From assembly GCF_900187885.1 (NCBI RefSeq), contig NZ_FYEK01000018.1, positions 35,337 through 99,336 of the forward strand: a stretch of DNA of 64,000 nucleotides. The letters run 5' to 3'. Position 1 is the first letter of the stretch. Each line of letters opens with the position of its first letter. Both the position numbers and the translations under genes were made by a program. This document shows, in pieces, positions 1 to 8,698 of the stretch. The notes beneath the pieces were generated by a model. The model did not search any database, was not told the DNA's origin, and worked only from the letters and a program-made list of their open reading frames with translations. The stretch is from Thermoflexus hugenholtzii JAD2 (GTDB lineage: Bacteria; Chloroflexota; Anaerolineae; Thermoflexales; Thermoflexaceae).

Positions 1-1
1 C

Positions 2-589
2 CGCCTGCCCACCCCTACGCCGATGCCGCTGCTGGTGCAGGGATTCGGCTGCACGGCCAGCGCCCTGGGCAGCCTGAGCTGCGTGGGGGAGGTGATCAAC
101 CCCCAGCCCCATCCGATGCAGAACGTTCAGGTGCAAATCGTGCTCCGGGACGAGGAAGGCCGGGAGCTGGAGGCCGGGATCGCCGGGACGGCGTTGGAGA
201 TCCTGGCCTCGGGCGGGCGCTCCCCCTTCGCCCTGGTGTTCGCCACCGTCCCGGCCGGCTACGCCCGGGCCGAGGCTCGGGTGGTCCGCGCCGAGCCGAC
301 CCGGGAGCCCGGCCAGCGCTACGGGCCCGTGGAAGTGCTCCGCGCCCAGGGGGGCGAGGAGGGGACCGATTTCGTGGTCCGCGGCCAGGCCCGCAACGCC
401 GACGCCGCTCCGCTGCGCCGGATCAACGTGGTTGTGGCCTTCTACGATGGCCAGGATCGCCTGCTCGGCTTCCGCCAGGTGGTCTTCTCCCAGGAGCCCA
501 CCCCGCCCGGGGCGGCGCGGGACTTTGAGGCGCGGTTCCCCGTCACGGACGTTCGTTCCTTCCGGGTGTTTGCGGAGGGACAGCGATGA
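2..589 (+). CDS. FxLYD-like secreted/surface protein, 5' partial
   Basis: The reading frame is open to the left edge of the window, so the true N-terminus is probably missing. The first visible residues are a Pro/Thr-rich stretch (PTPTP), typical of the linker that follows a signal peptide or lipobox in this organism's exported proteins. Two beta-rich repeats follow (around visible residues 8-80 and 95-185), each with the pattern of a comparison of unmodified and modified forms (VxVxVxFYDxxGxxL) seen in FxLYD-type domains. The function is unknown; an extracytoplasmic binding or structural role is inferred. Its stop overlaps the start of the next small membrane gene (ATGA), so the two are probably co-translated. 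Confidence 0.6.
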   Translation, partial: RLPTPTPMPLLVQGFGCTASALGSLSCVGEVINPQPHPMQNVQVQIVLRDEEGRELEAGIAGTALEILASGGRSPFALVFATVPAGYARAEARVVRAEPTREPGQRYGPVEVLRAQGGEEGTDFVVRGQARNADAAPLRRINVVVAFYDGQDRLLGFRQVVFSQEPTPPGAARDFEARFPVTDVRSFRVFAEGQR

Positions 590-780
590 GCAAGCGGGGA
601 GTAGGGGTGCTGATGCTGCTGGGGGCTCTGGCGCTGGCCGGGTCGCAGGTGCTGATCCAGGCCATGCGGATGGGCCGTTCCCCAGAGTGGGGGCCGCTCC
701 AGCAGGCGGCCCTGGCGGTGGCGGTGATCCTGGCGGTCCTCGCCCTTCCCCTGCTCGTGTGGGATGGCCGGCCGGCCTGA
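586..780 (+). CDS. small two-TM membrane protein
   Basis: This 64-residue protein consists almost entirely of two hydrophobic segments (about residues 5-25 and 40-58) joined by a short polar loop. It starts inside the stop of the preceding surface-protein gene (ATGA overlap) and its end overlaps or abuts the following membrane glycosyltransferase, so the three probably form one transcription unit. No family is recognised. It could be an accessory subunit of the glycosyltransferase, but that rests only on position. Confidence 0.5.
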   Translation: MSKRGVGVLMLLGALALAGSQVLIQAMRMGRSPEWGPLQQAALAVAVILAVLALPLLVWDGRPA

Positions 781-2332
781 TCCTCGGATGAGCGTAGCGA
801 CGATGACCGGTCTGCCGTCGCGTCTTCTTCGAACCATCGCCCACGGGCTGTGGGCCGCGGTCCTGCTCGCCTACCTGGCCTATGCGCTGATCTTCGGGAT
901 CTACGCCGCAGCCCTCTTCCGCTTCCCCTTCGATTACGATCAGGGGGAGGGTTTCGAGCTCTTAGACGCTATCTACTTCTCCCGAGGGCAGTGGCCCTAC
1001 CGCGACATCGAATCTTACCCCTTCTACGCCTCCAACTACCCGCCGCTTTTCCATTTGCTGGCCGTTCCGCTGGTGTGGATTTTCGGGCCGCGGCTGATCG
1101 CCGGGCGGCTGCTCTCGACGGCGGCGACCCTGGCCCTGGCGGCGGCGGTGGGCCTGGCGGTCCGGCGGTGGACCGGGCGCTGGGCCCTCGCGGGATGGGC
1201 GGGAGGGATGGTGCTGGCCTCGAATTACGTCTATCACATCGGTCCGCTCTCCCGCAGCCACATGATGATGGTGCTGTTCGAGACCCTGGCGGTGCTGGCC
1301 CTGGCCCGGGCGGACGGCTTCCCGGACCGCCGGGCGTTGATCTGGGGTTCCCTGGCGCTCATGGCGGCGGGATGGACCAAACAGCACGCGCTGATCACCG
1401 TGCTGGCAGTCCTGGCCTATCTCTTCCTGCGGGATCCGCGTCGGGCGATGGGATGGGCCCTGGGGTTCGCGGGGGCCAATCTGGTCCTCTTCTTCCTGGT
1501 CAATTGGGCGACGCAGGGCTACTGGTGGTTGCACATCATCGAGGCCAACATCAACGAGTATGACTACCGCCAGGCCTTCTTCCTCTATGGTCAGTGGTTC
1601 CGGCTCCACGCGGTGGTCCTGATCCTGGCGCTGTCGCTGGTCCTCTATGAGCTCTACTTCGACCGGCTCTCGCTGTTCAGCGTCTGGGCGGTCTTTGCCG
1701 CAGCCGGCGGGGCCCTGGCGGGCAAATGGGGGGCAGGGGAATCGTATTTCATCACCGCGGTGGTGGCGGGCATCCTGGCCGCAGCCCGTTTCTTGAGCCG
1801 TCTGGAGGGATGGACGGGGCGGGCTGTGACCGACCTGGCCGTCCCCCTCGCGCTGCTCCTCCAGGCGGCCCTGGTCTTCCATCTGCCGACGGATCACCCG
1901 CTGACGCGGCCGGTCGCCCGGCTGCTGGGCCTGGAGGGGGTCCGCTATGTGGATCGCGTGGGCTACACCCAGCTGGGGCATCTGCCCACGGCGGAGGATC
2001 TCCACAATGGCTGGAAAGTAGTGGCCTATGTGCGGAGCGCGCCGGGTCCCGCCCTCACCGAGGAGGCCTCGTGGGCGCTGTGGGCGGATAAAGAGCCGGT
2101 CACAAACCCCACCCAGTTGCTGAACCTTTACAAGAACGGCCAGCTCAACCCGGAGCCGCTGATCCGGATGATCCGGGAGCAGCAGTTCGGGGTGGTGGTG
2201 TTGCGGGCCCAGTTCTATCCCCAGCCGGTGTTGGACGCTATCGGCCAGGCCTATCGGCCCATCGACGACGTGCCGGTGAACGGCTTCCTCTACCGGATTT
2301 TGGCCCCCCGGGAGCGGAGCGCAGCTCCCTGA
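764..2332 (+). CDS. polytopic membrane glycosyltransferase (GT39/ArnT-like)
   Basis: This 522-residue protein has roughly ten to twelve hydrophobic helices. The first periplasmic loop, right after helix 1, contains the acidic motif DYDQGEGFE (about residues 57-65) and then YPPLFHL, the arrangement of the PMT/ArnT/AglB-type superfamily that transfers sugars from polyprenyl-phosphate carriers. A soluble C-terminal part (about 390-520) follows the helices. The substrate cannot be deduced. The ATG at 764 overlaps the upstream gene; the ATG at 788 is an equally reasonable start. Its 3' end overlaps by about 43 bp the convergent hydrogenase protease gene. Confidence 0.75.
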   Translation: MAGRPDPRMSVATMTGLPSRLLRTIAHGLWAAVLLAYLAYALIFGIYAAALFRFPFDYDQGEGFELLDAIYFSRGQWPYRDIESYPFYASNYPPLFHLLAVPLVWIFGPRLIAGRLLSTAATLALAAAVGLAVRRWTGRWALAGWAGGMVLASNYVYHIGPLSRSHMMMVLFETLAVLALARADGFPDRRALIWGSLALMAAGWTKQHALITVLAVLAYLFLRDPRRAMGWALGFAGANLVLFFLVNWATQGYWWLHIIEANINEYDYRQAFFLYGQWFRLHAVVLILALSLVLYELYFDRLSLFSVWAVFAAAGGALAGKWGAGESYFITAVVAGILAAARFLSRLEGWTGRAVTDLAVPLALLLQAALVFHLPTDHPLTRPVARLLGLEGVRYVDRVGYTQLGHLPTAEDLHNGWKVVAYVRSAPGPALTEEASWALWADKEPVTNPTQLLNLYKNGQLNPEPLIRMIREQQFGVVVLRAQFYPQPVLDAIGQAYRPIDDVPVNGFLYRILAPRERSAAP

Positions 2333-2808
2333 GTCCCCTCCGGAGCGGCTTGCCAGGCCTGGAGCTGACTTCGGATCCGGCGCACCAGCTCAGGCAGAGC
2401 CTGTCGGACCGCCGGGGTGAGCTCCCCCCCAAAGGTGGAGGCGTCCGCGACTTCCACCGCGTAGATTCGGATCTCCTCGGGGAAGGGGATCCGAAGCGCC
2501 CGGGCAACAGCCAAAAGCTCCGGGAGGCCTGTGGCGTGGGGGGAGGGAGCCCGGACCGGGAGAGGTTCCCTCACCGTCCATTCCAGGATCGTCCCTGGGG
2601 GAACCTGTCCGGTCTGGATCGCGTCGATCACGATGGCCCGCTCGTAGCCGGCCATGAGATCCAGCAGGGCCAGGCCGGAGCCGGCGCTCTCCACGATTTC
2701 AACCCCTTTCTGGCCCTGCAGGAGGTCTCGCAGGGCCCGGGCGGCGAGCAACCCAATCCGGTCATCGCCGAGGAGATCGTTCCCCAGGCCCAGGACCAGG
2801 ATGGCCAT
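2290..2808 (-). CDS. NiFe hydrogenase maturation protease (HycI/HybD family)
   Basis: This endopeptidase cleaves the C-terminal tail of the hydrogenase large subunit once nickel is inserted. The N-terminus has GLGNDLLGDD (residues 7-16), and the three expected nickel-sensing ligands fit by position: Asp16, Asp62 (in VIDAIQTG) and His91 (in SPHATG), compared with residues 16/62/93 of HybD. The length of 172 residues is normal, with a slightly long C-terminus. It is the last gene of the hdr-mvh operon, about 34 bp after the large-subunit gene whose uncleaved tail is its obvious substrate. The 3' end overlaps the convergent glycosyltransferase gene. Confidence 0.9.
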   Translation of the reverse strand: MAILVLGLGNDLLGDDRIGLLAARALRDLLQGQKGVEIVESAGSGLALLDLMAGYERAIVIDAIQTGQVPPGTILEWTVREPLPVRAPSPHATGLPELLAVARALRIPFPEEIRIYAVEVADASTFGGELTPAVRQALPELVRRIRSQLQAWQAAPEGTQGAALRSRGAKIR

Positions 2809-2842
2809 GCAGAATCCTCCCCCGCTTGGGCGACCCTCCCGC

Positions 2843-4309
2843 TCAATCCCGGCGGAGCTCGCGGACGAGCTCTCCGCGCGGGTTATAGATCCGAATCAGG
2901 AGAGGCATCTGGCCGGGGAGGGCGTGGGTGGCGCAGCCGTGGCACGGGTCGTAGGCCCGGAAGGCCATCTCCACCAGGTTCAGGAGGCCGTCGTCGACCA
3001 CCCCTCCTCGGATCACGGAGCGGGCGGCCTTGTCCACGGACATGGCGATGCGGGCGGCGTTGTTCTGGGTGGCGACGATGAGATTGGCCCGGGTGATGAT
3101 CCCCCGCTCGTCGGTCTCGTAATGGTGGATCAGCGTGCCGCGGGGCGCTTCCACTACCCCGATCCCTTCGCGGGGGATGGCCGCAGGCAGGTTCCGCACG
3201 TGCGGGTCCAGGATCTCGGGATCGCGCGCCAGCTCCTGCATCCGCTCGGCGGCGTAGAGCAGCTCGATGAGGCGAGCCCAGTGGTTGGCCAGGGTGTGGT
3301 GGACCGGCTTGCCGCCCAGGGTGGCGTAGAACTGCTCATATGCCTCCTGAGCCCGCGGGGTGGCCATGCCCTCCGCGGCGTTCAGACGCGCCAGCGGGGC
3401 CACGCTGTAAATCCCGCTTTCCGGCCCATCGGTGAAGCCTTTCCATCCAACATCCCGGAGGTAACAGAACTTGATGTAGCTCCACGGCTCCACATGCTCG
3501 GCGATATGCCGGAGGTAGTCGCGGGCCGGGAACTTCAGGAACTCCCGCCCATGGGGGTCCACTACCCGGAGCCATCCGTCATAGAAGTTCACCCGGTTCC
3601 GCTCGTCCACCAGGCCCATGTAATAGGTGCGGTGGGTGTAGGCCTCCGAGCGGATCCATTCCACATACTGCGGGTTCCTGAGGACGATGTCCTCAAACAG
3701 CTTCAGGCTGAAGAGGGCGAACTCGACGGCCCGATCGGCTCCGGCCAGGAAGGCCTCCCGGTCCTCCGGGGTGAGGGCTTTGGCGATGCCGCCGGGGAGC
3801 CCGAAGACCGGATGGATGACCTTGCCGCCCACCCGGGTGATGAGCTCGCGCAGCTGTTTGCGCAGCCCGATCACCTCCCGCCCGATCTCCAGGCCGACGC
3901 GGGCCAGGACCCCCAGGATGTTCCGTTCGGCGCGGGGCGCTGTCGGGCCGACGACGAAATCGGGCCCGCCCAGGAAGTAGAAGTGCAGAGCATGGTCTTC
4001 GACCATGAAGGTGCAGTAGATCAGCTCGCGGATCTTCTTCGCCGCCGGCGGGGGCTCCACCTGATACAGGTCATCCAGGGCTTTGGTGGCTGCCATGTGA
4101 TGGGCGGTGGGGCAGACCCCGCAGATCCGGGAGGTGATCTGGGGCATCTCCTCGGCGGGACGGCCGACCACGAACTTCTCAAAGCCCCGCAGCTCCGGGA
4201 CCTGGAAGTAAGCCCGTTCCACATCCCCTTTTTCGTTCAGGAAGATGTGGATCTTGCCGTGCCCTTCCAGGCGGGTGATCGGGTCGACCACGATCTCACG
4301 ACGGCTCAT
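2843..4309 (-). CDS. mvhA: NiFe hydrogenase large subunit, MvhA type (group 3)
   Basis: This is the catalytic subunit carrying the Ni-Fe(CN)2CO site. The N-terminal ligand motif RICGVC (Cys63, Cys66) and the C-terminal motif DPCHGCATH (Cys456, Cys459, His462) are both intact. The 26 residues after His462 are the tail expected to be removed by the protease encoded next door. The sequence around the first motif (RICGVCPTAHHMAATKALDD) is typical of group 3 F420-non-reducing or bidirectional cytoplasmic enzymes. There is no signal or membrane segment. The start codon overlaps the stop of the small-subunit gene by 4 bp (ATGA). With MvhG and MvhD it would feed H2 electrons into HdrA. Confidence 0.92.
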   Translation of the reverse strand: MSRREIVVDPITRLEGHGKIHIFLNEKGDVERAYFQVPELRGFEKFVVGRPAEEMPQITSRICGVCPTAHHMAATKALDDLYQVEPPPAAKKIRELIYCTFMVEDHALHFYFLGGPDFVVGPTAPRAERNILGVLARVGLEIGREVIGLRKQLRELITRVGGKVIHPVFGLPGGIAKALTPEDREAFLAGADRAVEFALFSLKLFEDIVLRNPQYVEWIRSEAYTHRTYYMGLVDERNRVNFYDGWLRVVDPHGREFLKFPARDYLRHIAEHVEPWSYIKFCYLRDVGWKGFTDGPESGIYSVAPLARLNAAEGMATPRAQEAYEQFYATLGGKPVHHTLANHWARLIELLYAAERMQELARDPEILDPHVRNLPAAIPREGIGVVEAPRGTLIHHYETDERGIITRANLIVATQNNAARIAMSVDKAARSVIRGGVVDDGLLNLVEMAFRAYDPCHGCATHALPGQMPLLIRIYNPRGELVRELRRD

Positions 4310-5301
4310 CGGGTCCTCCCTTCCTGGACGCGCCGGCCGTTCCCGGCCCGCCGGTGGAGCAGCGAGGCCGGGAGGCTGTAGCGATAAAACAGGCCAACTG
4401 GGTCAGGGATGCCTTCCAGGATGCGCTCGATCTCCGCCTCCTCGGTGGCGTCCAGCAGCGAGGCCAGGGCGGAGAGGGCCTTCGCGCCGCCGTCCAGGAC
4501 GCGGCTGGTAGGCCCCAGACAGCCGGTGCAGGGCATGTTCCCCTGGATGCAGGCGGCCCCGCAGCCGCTGCGGGTCGCCGGGCCCAGGCAGATGATTCCC
4601 TGGGCCAGCAGACAGGTTTGCGGGTCGATGAGGACCTGATGGGGGCGCTTGAGGTCCTTCAGGGCCAGCCGCTCCGGCTTGGTGGGCTTGCGAGGGCACT
4701 CGGCACACAGGGCCACGTCCGGGGCCAGCACGGAGCCCCTGGGCGGCAGCTGCCCCTCCAGAAGCGCTTGGAGGGCGCTTCGGATCAGCCCCACCGGCGG
4801 CGGACAGCCCGGCAGGTAGTAATCGACCTCTACGGTCTGGTCCAGGGTGCGAACGGCTTCGTCGAAGGCGGGCAAGGTGAGGAGGCCCTCGTCCACCTCG
4901 ATGCGCGTCTCCGGGCGCACCCGCTGGGGGTTGTGGACCGTGGGCGCTTCTTCATAGACGTAACGGAGGATCTCCTCCCGGTCGAAGAGGTTGGCCAGCC
5001 CGGGGACGCCGCCCATATGGGAGCAGCTGCCGAAGGCGATGAGGAGGCGGGCCTTGGCGCGCAGAAGATGGGCCATTTCCACCTGCTCTGAGGTCCGGAT
5101 GGCGCCGTTGATGAAGGCGGCGGCCAGCTCCCCGTCCGCCAGCCGTTCCACGTCCTCCCGCTTGAAGTCCAGGGCCACCGGCCAGAAGGCGATCTCCACC
5201 GCCTCCACGACCTGGAGGATCTCCTCAGCCAGGTCGACGATGGCCTCCTCGCAGCCCCCGCAGGAGGCGCACCAGTAGAAAGCCACCTTCGGCTTGCTCA
5301 T
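4306..5301 (-). CDS. mvhG: NiFe hydrogenase small subunit, MvhG type
   Basis: This iron-sulfur subunit relays electrons from the Ni-Fe site. It begins with VAFYWCASCGGCEEAI, whose Cys11 and Cys14 are the proximal-cluster ligands. Further cysteines sit in GSCSHMGG, the GCPPP motif (about residue 170), CAECPRKP and a CxxGCGAxC-type C-terminal set, enough for three clusters. There is no Tat signal, so the enzyme is cytoplasmic, as expected for group 3 hydrogenases. It overlaps both neighbours by 4 bp, indicating translational coupling within mvhD-mvhG-mvhA. Confidence 0.92.
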   Translation of the reverse strand: MSKPKVAFYWCASCGGCEEAIVDLAEEILQVVEAVEIAFWPVALDFKREDVERLADGELAAAFINGAIRTSEQVEMAHLLRAKARLLIAFGSCSHMGGVPGLANLFDREEILRYVYEEAPTVHNPQRVRPETRIEVDEGLLTLPAFDEAVRTLDQTVEVDYYLPGCPPPVGLIRSALQALLEGQLPPRGSVLAPDVALCAECPRKPTKPERLALKDLKRPHQVLIDPQTCLLAQGIICLGPATRSGCGAACIQGNMPCTGCLGPTSRVLDGGAKALSALASLLDATEEAEIERILEGIPDPVGLFYRYSLPASLLHRRAGNGRRVQEGRTR

Positions 5302-5807
5302 GGCTGCGCTCCTTCCCGGACGGCGGGCTGAGGCCCGGGCTGGGCGGGCGCCGGGAGGTGGATCCGCCCGGGCCGCGGAGCCAAGCGCAGGGGCCCCAGC
5401 CGGCGGATGGTCTCGGTGAACTCGTTCGCCACCTTCTGGACGCGGTCTCCTTCGGAGGCGGAGATCCAGACCAGCCGCAGGCGCTCCTCTTCGATGCCCA
5501 GGTCCCGCAGCAGGCGTTTCAGCAACAGGTAACGGCGCAGGGCTTTATAGTTGCCCTCCTGGTAATGGCAATCGCCCGGGTGACATCCGCCGATGAGGAC
5601 GCCGTCGGCGCCCTGTCGGAAGGCGGCCAGGACGAACTGAGGATCCATTCGCCCGGAGCACATCAGACGGATGATCCGGATGTTGGGCGCATAGGTCATG
5701 CGGGCGGTCCCTGCCAGATCGGCCGCCGTGTAGGTGCACCAATTGCAGAAGAAAGCGACGATGCGCGGCTCGAAGGAATCGCCGTTCCCTGCCGGTCGCT
5801 CAGACAT
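5298..5807 (-). CDS. mvhD: hydrogenase iron-sulfur delta subunit MvhD
   Basis: MvhD is the small [2Fe-2S] protein that links the MvhAG hydrogenase to HdrA. The family signature is clear: FFCNWCTYTAADLAG near the N-terminus, then MCSGRMDP and GCHPGDCHYQEGN. I start it at the ATG at 5807 (MSERPAGNGDSFEPRIV), although the frame is open further upstream, because the longer version would read through hdrA in a low-complexity frame and MvhD normally begins just before this motif. The protein is then about 169 residues. It overlaps the end of hdrA by 8 bp and mvhG by 4 bp. The C-terminal 25 residues are Pro-rich and unconserved. Confidence 0.9.
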   Translation of the reverse strand: MSERPAGNGDSFEPRIVAFFCNWCTYTAADLAGTARMTYAPNIRIIRLMCSGRMDPQFVLAAFRQGADGVLIGGCHPGDCHYQEGNYKALRRYLLLKRLLRDLGIEEERLRLVWISASEGDRVQKVANEFTETIRRLGPLRLAPRPGRIHLPAPAQPGPQPAVREGAQP

Positions 5808-7803
5808 AGGCCAGCACTCCTTCGATCTCCTGGAGGATCTGGGCATCTTCGAACAGATGCTGACGAGCTGCGCCGGACGGGCATGCGGCGACGCAGGTGC
5901 CGCACCCCTTGCAGAGGGCCTCGTTGATGACGGCCACCCCTCGGGCCTCATCGAAGGAGATGGCGTTGTAGGGGCAGAGGCCGATGCAGGTCTTGCAGCC
6001 GGAGCACAGCTCTTCGACGATGTAAGCGGTGTTGGGCTCCAGCTCCACGTAGCCCTTATCGATCAGGGCCATGGCTTCCGCCGCCGCCGCCCCTGCCTGG
6101 GCCACGCTGTCCGGGATGTCCTTAGGGCCCTGACACGCGCCGGCCAGGAAGATGCCGTCCGTGAAGGTGGAGACGGGGGCCAGCTTGGGATGGCGTTCCA
6201 GGAAGAAGCCCTCCTTGCTGCAGGAGATGTTGAACATCCGTCGCACGGCATCGGCGTCGGGCTGCGGCTCCAGGCCCACGGCGAGGACCACCATGTCCAC
6301 CGGGATCCGGCGCACCACCCCGATCAGGGTGTCCTCCACTCGGATGATCAGCTTGCCCTCTTCCTCGGGGGTGACGGCCCAGTCGGTGACCTCTGCCACA
6401 CGCCCCCGGATGAAGTGCACCCCTTCTTGGAGGAGACGATCGTAGAACTCCTCGTAGCCCTTCCCAGGGGTACGCATGTCGATGTAGAAGTTGTAGACCT
6501 CAGCGCCGGTCCGCTCCTTGATGAGATGGGCCAGCTTGAGGGAATACATGCAGCAGACCCGGGAGCAGTAGCGGTTGAACCGCTCGTCCCGGGATCCCAC
6601 ACAATGGATGATCCCGACCCGCTGGGGGATGCGCCCGTCCCGCAGCCGCACCTCCCCCCCCGTCGGGCCGGCGGCGTTGACCAGGCGCTCCACCTCCAGG
6701 GCGGTGTAGACGTTGGGGTATTTCCCGTAGCCGTATTCGGGGATGCGGCGCGGATCGAAGGTTTTGAAGCCGGTGGCCAGGATGATGGCCCCCACCTCGA
6801 TCTCCTCGATCCGTTCCTGCTGTTCGAAATCGATGGCCTTCCGTTCGCAGGCCTCCAGGCACGTCCGCTTGCACTTGCCGGTCTTAAACCAGATGCATGT
6901 CTCGGGGTCGATCAGGACCACCCGCGGGGTGGCCTGGGGGAAGGGGATGTAGATGGGCTTGCGTTTGCCCAGGCCCAGGTTGAACTCGTCCGGGAAGCGG
7001 GCGTCTTTATAGACGCAGGCGTCGATGCATTGCAGGCAGCCGACGCAGAGCTCCTCGATCACATAGCGGGGTTTCCGCCGCACCCGGACCCGGAAGTTGC
7101 CCACGAATCCCTCGACCCCGATGACTTCGGAGTAAGTCCAGAGGGTGATGTTGGGATGGGAGGCCACGGCGGACATCTTGGGGGTCAGGATGCAGGCAGC
7201 GCAGTCGAGGGTGGGGAAGGTCTTGTCGAACAGGGCCATGTGGCCGCCGATGGTCGGCTCCCGCTCCACCAGATAAACGTGCTTCCCGGCATCGGCCAGG
7301 GTGAGGGCGGCGTGGATCCCGGCGATGCCGCCGCCGACCACCAGGACCCGATCCTTCACCGGCACCCGCCGGCGCTGCAGGGGCTCGTGGAAGATCACCC
7401 GCCGGACGGCGGCCGCCACCAGGGCCTTCGCCTTCTCCGTCGCCTCGCGGGGATCCTCGGTGACCCAGCTGACGTGCTCGCGGATGTTGACCATCTGGAA
7501 GAAGAAGGGGTTCTGGCCGGCCTGCTCCAGCACACGGCGGAAGGTCGCCTCATGGAGGAGCGGAGAGCAGGAGGCCACCACCACCCGGTTCAGGTTCAGC
7601 TCGCGGATGTCCTCCCGGATCAGCTCCTGGCCGGGATCCGAGCACATGAACTTGTATTCACGGGCCACGACCACAAAAGGCAGCGTCCGCGCGAACGCCA
7701 CCACCTCGTGAACATCCACCTTCCCGGCGATGTTCAGGCCGCAATGGCATACATAAACGCCGATGCGAGGCGCCCCGTCCGGATAGACTTCATGCCCGCC
7801 CAT
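5800..7803 (-). CDS. hdrA: heterodisulfide reductase subunit A-like, bifurcating flavoprotein
   Basis: HdrA is the FAD protein that splits electrons between ferredoxin and a disulfide-type acceptor. The order visible is: an N-terminal Cys-rich domain (VCHC at 18-21, Cys54, Cys79 in VASCSPLLHE), an FAD-binding GGGIAG (157-162), an inserted Cys cluster region (LCVGCLQCIDACVYKD and a following KCKRTC/C group), HCVGSRD with CCMYSLK, and two C-terminal [4Fe-4S] ferredoxin motifs (CSGCKTCIGLCP and CKGCGTCVAACP, about 600-645). At 667 residues it matches the family. It overlaps hdrB by 14 bp and mvhD by 8 bp. The physiological disulfide (or other acceptor) in this bacterium is unknown. Confidence 0.93.
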   Translation of the reverse strand: MGGHEVYPDGAPRIGVYVCHCGLNIAGKVDVHEVVAFARTLPFVVVAREYKFMCSDPGQELIREDIRELNLNRVVVASCSPLLHEATFRRVLEQAGQNPFFFQMVNIREHVSWVTEDPREATEKAKALVAAAVRRVIFHEPLQRRRVPVKDRVLVVGGGIAGIHAALTLADAGKHVYLVEREPTIGGHMALFDKTFPTLDCAACILTPKMSAVASHPNITLWTYSEVIGVEGFVGNFRVRVRRKPRYVIEELCVGCLQCIDACVYKDARFPDEFNLGLGKRKPIYIPFPQATPRVVLIDPETCIWFKTGKCKRTCLEACERKAIDFEQQERIEEIEVGAIILATGFKTFDPRRIPEYGYGKYPNVYTALEVERLVNAAGPTGGEVRLRDGRIPQRVGIIHCVGSRDERFNRYCSRVCCMYSLKLAHLIKERTGAEVYNFYIDMRTPGKGYEEFYDRLLQEGVHFIRGRVAEVTDWAVTPEEEGKLIIRVEDTLIGVVRRIPVDMVVLAVGLEPQPDADAVRRMFNISCSKEGFFLERHPKLAPVSTFTDGIFLAGACQGPKDIPDSVAQAGAAAAEAMALIDKGYVELEPNTAYIVEELCSGCKTCIGLCPYNAISFDEARGVAVINEALCKGCGTCVAACPSGAARQHLFEDAQILQEIEGVLAYV

Positions 7804-8698
7804 GGACTCCTCCCTTCGCGAAAGCCCCCACGGGCTGGATCAAAGGGACCATCAGGCGCTGCATCCCGAGGGCCTGCGGCGGGAGACCCATCGCCAGCCC
7901 GATGAGCTGGGTGAAGTAGAGAACCGGCATGGCGTTCAGATCCGGATAGCGCCGCCGGATCTGATCCTGATAGGCCTCCAGGTTGAACTGGCAGAGCGGA
8001 CAGACGGTGATGATGCAGTCAGCCCCCCGGCGCTGAGCCTCGCGGAGGAGCAGGTAATTCAGGCGCAGACCCACCTCCGGTAGGGTCCCGGTCAGGCTTC
8101 CCCCGCAACAGTGCGTGCGAAGGGCCCAGTCCACCGGCTCTGCGCCCAGGGCGCGGACCAGATCGTCCAGGGTGGTGGGGCGATGGGGATCGTCGAAGAG
8201 GGCGTAAGGCCGCACGATCTGACAGCCGTAGTAGCACGCCACCCGCATTCCCCGAAGGGGATGCTGCACGCGGCGGGAGAGCTCCTGCAGGCCGACGTCG
8301 TGGACCAGCACGTCCAGCGGGTGGCGGATGCGGACGCGGCCGCGGTAGCAGAGCCCTTCTTCCTTCAAGGCGGTGGAGATGCGCTGGCAGAGGGAGGCCT
8401 CCGTGGCCAGACACTGCTGCGTTTTCAGGAGGACCAGGTAGCACGCGCTGCACGGGGCGATGAGCTCCACCCCGTCGGCGGGGGAGGGATTCTGCGCTTC
8501 CGCCAGGGCGAGGTTGCGAGCCGCCAGGGCGAAGGCCTGGCGCTCGTCAATGGACATATACGTGGTGGCTCCACAGCAGTTCCAGTCCTCGAGCTCAATG
8601 AGGGGAGCTCCCAGGGCTTCGAACACCGCCCGCAGGGATTCCTCGTAAGCCCGGCCGGTCCCTTTCAGCGAACACCCGGGGAAGTAGAGATAGGCCAT
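7790..8698 (-). CDS. hdrB: heterodisulfide reductase subunit B-like
   Basis: HdrB carries the two noncubane [4Fe-4S] clusters that bind and cleave the disulfide. Both CCG domains are present: Cys9, Cys41-Cys42 (NCCGAT) and the pair in APCSACY (Cys83, Cys86), then a second set in ACYYGCQ, HCCGGS and CPLCQ. I start it at ATG 8698 (MAYLYFPGCS), which gives 302 residues, the usual size; the frame is open upstream, but only through the hdrC coding region. The first 34 bp overlap the end of hdrC, so translation is probably coupled. Confidence 0.92.
   Translation of the reverse strand: MAYLYFPGCSLKGTGRAYEESLRAVFEALGAPLIELEDWNCCGATTYMSIDERQAFALAARNLALAEAQNPSPADGVELIAPCSACYLVLLKTQQCLATEASLCQRISTALKEEGLCYRGRVRIRHPLDVLVHDVGLQELSRRVQHPLRGMRVACYYGCQIVRPYALFDDPHRPTTLDDLVRALGAEPVDWALRTHCCGGSLTGTLPEVGLRLNYLLLREAQRRGADCIITVCPLCQFNLEAYQDQIRRRYPDLNAMPVLYFTQLIGLAMGLPPQALGMQRLMVPLIQPVGAFAKGGVHGRA

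Noticed and set aside
5808..5951. N-terminal extension of mvhD to 5951
   Set aside because: The extra 48 residues are low-complexity and overlap hdrA; family members begin near the chosen ATG.
5734..7905. 723-residue open frame on the plus strand opposite hdrA
   Set aside because: Gly/Asp/His-rich composition and no family features; it is the antisense of a clearly assigned gene in GC-rich DNA.
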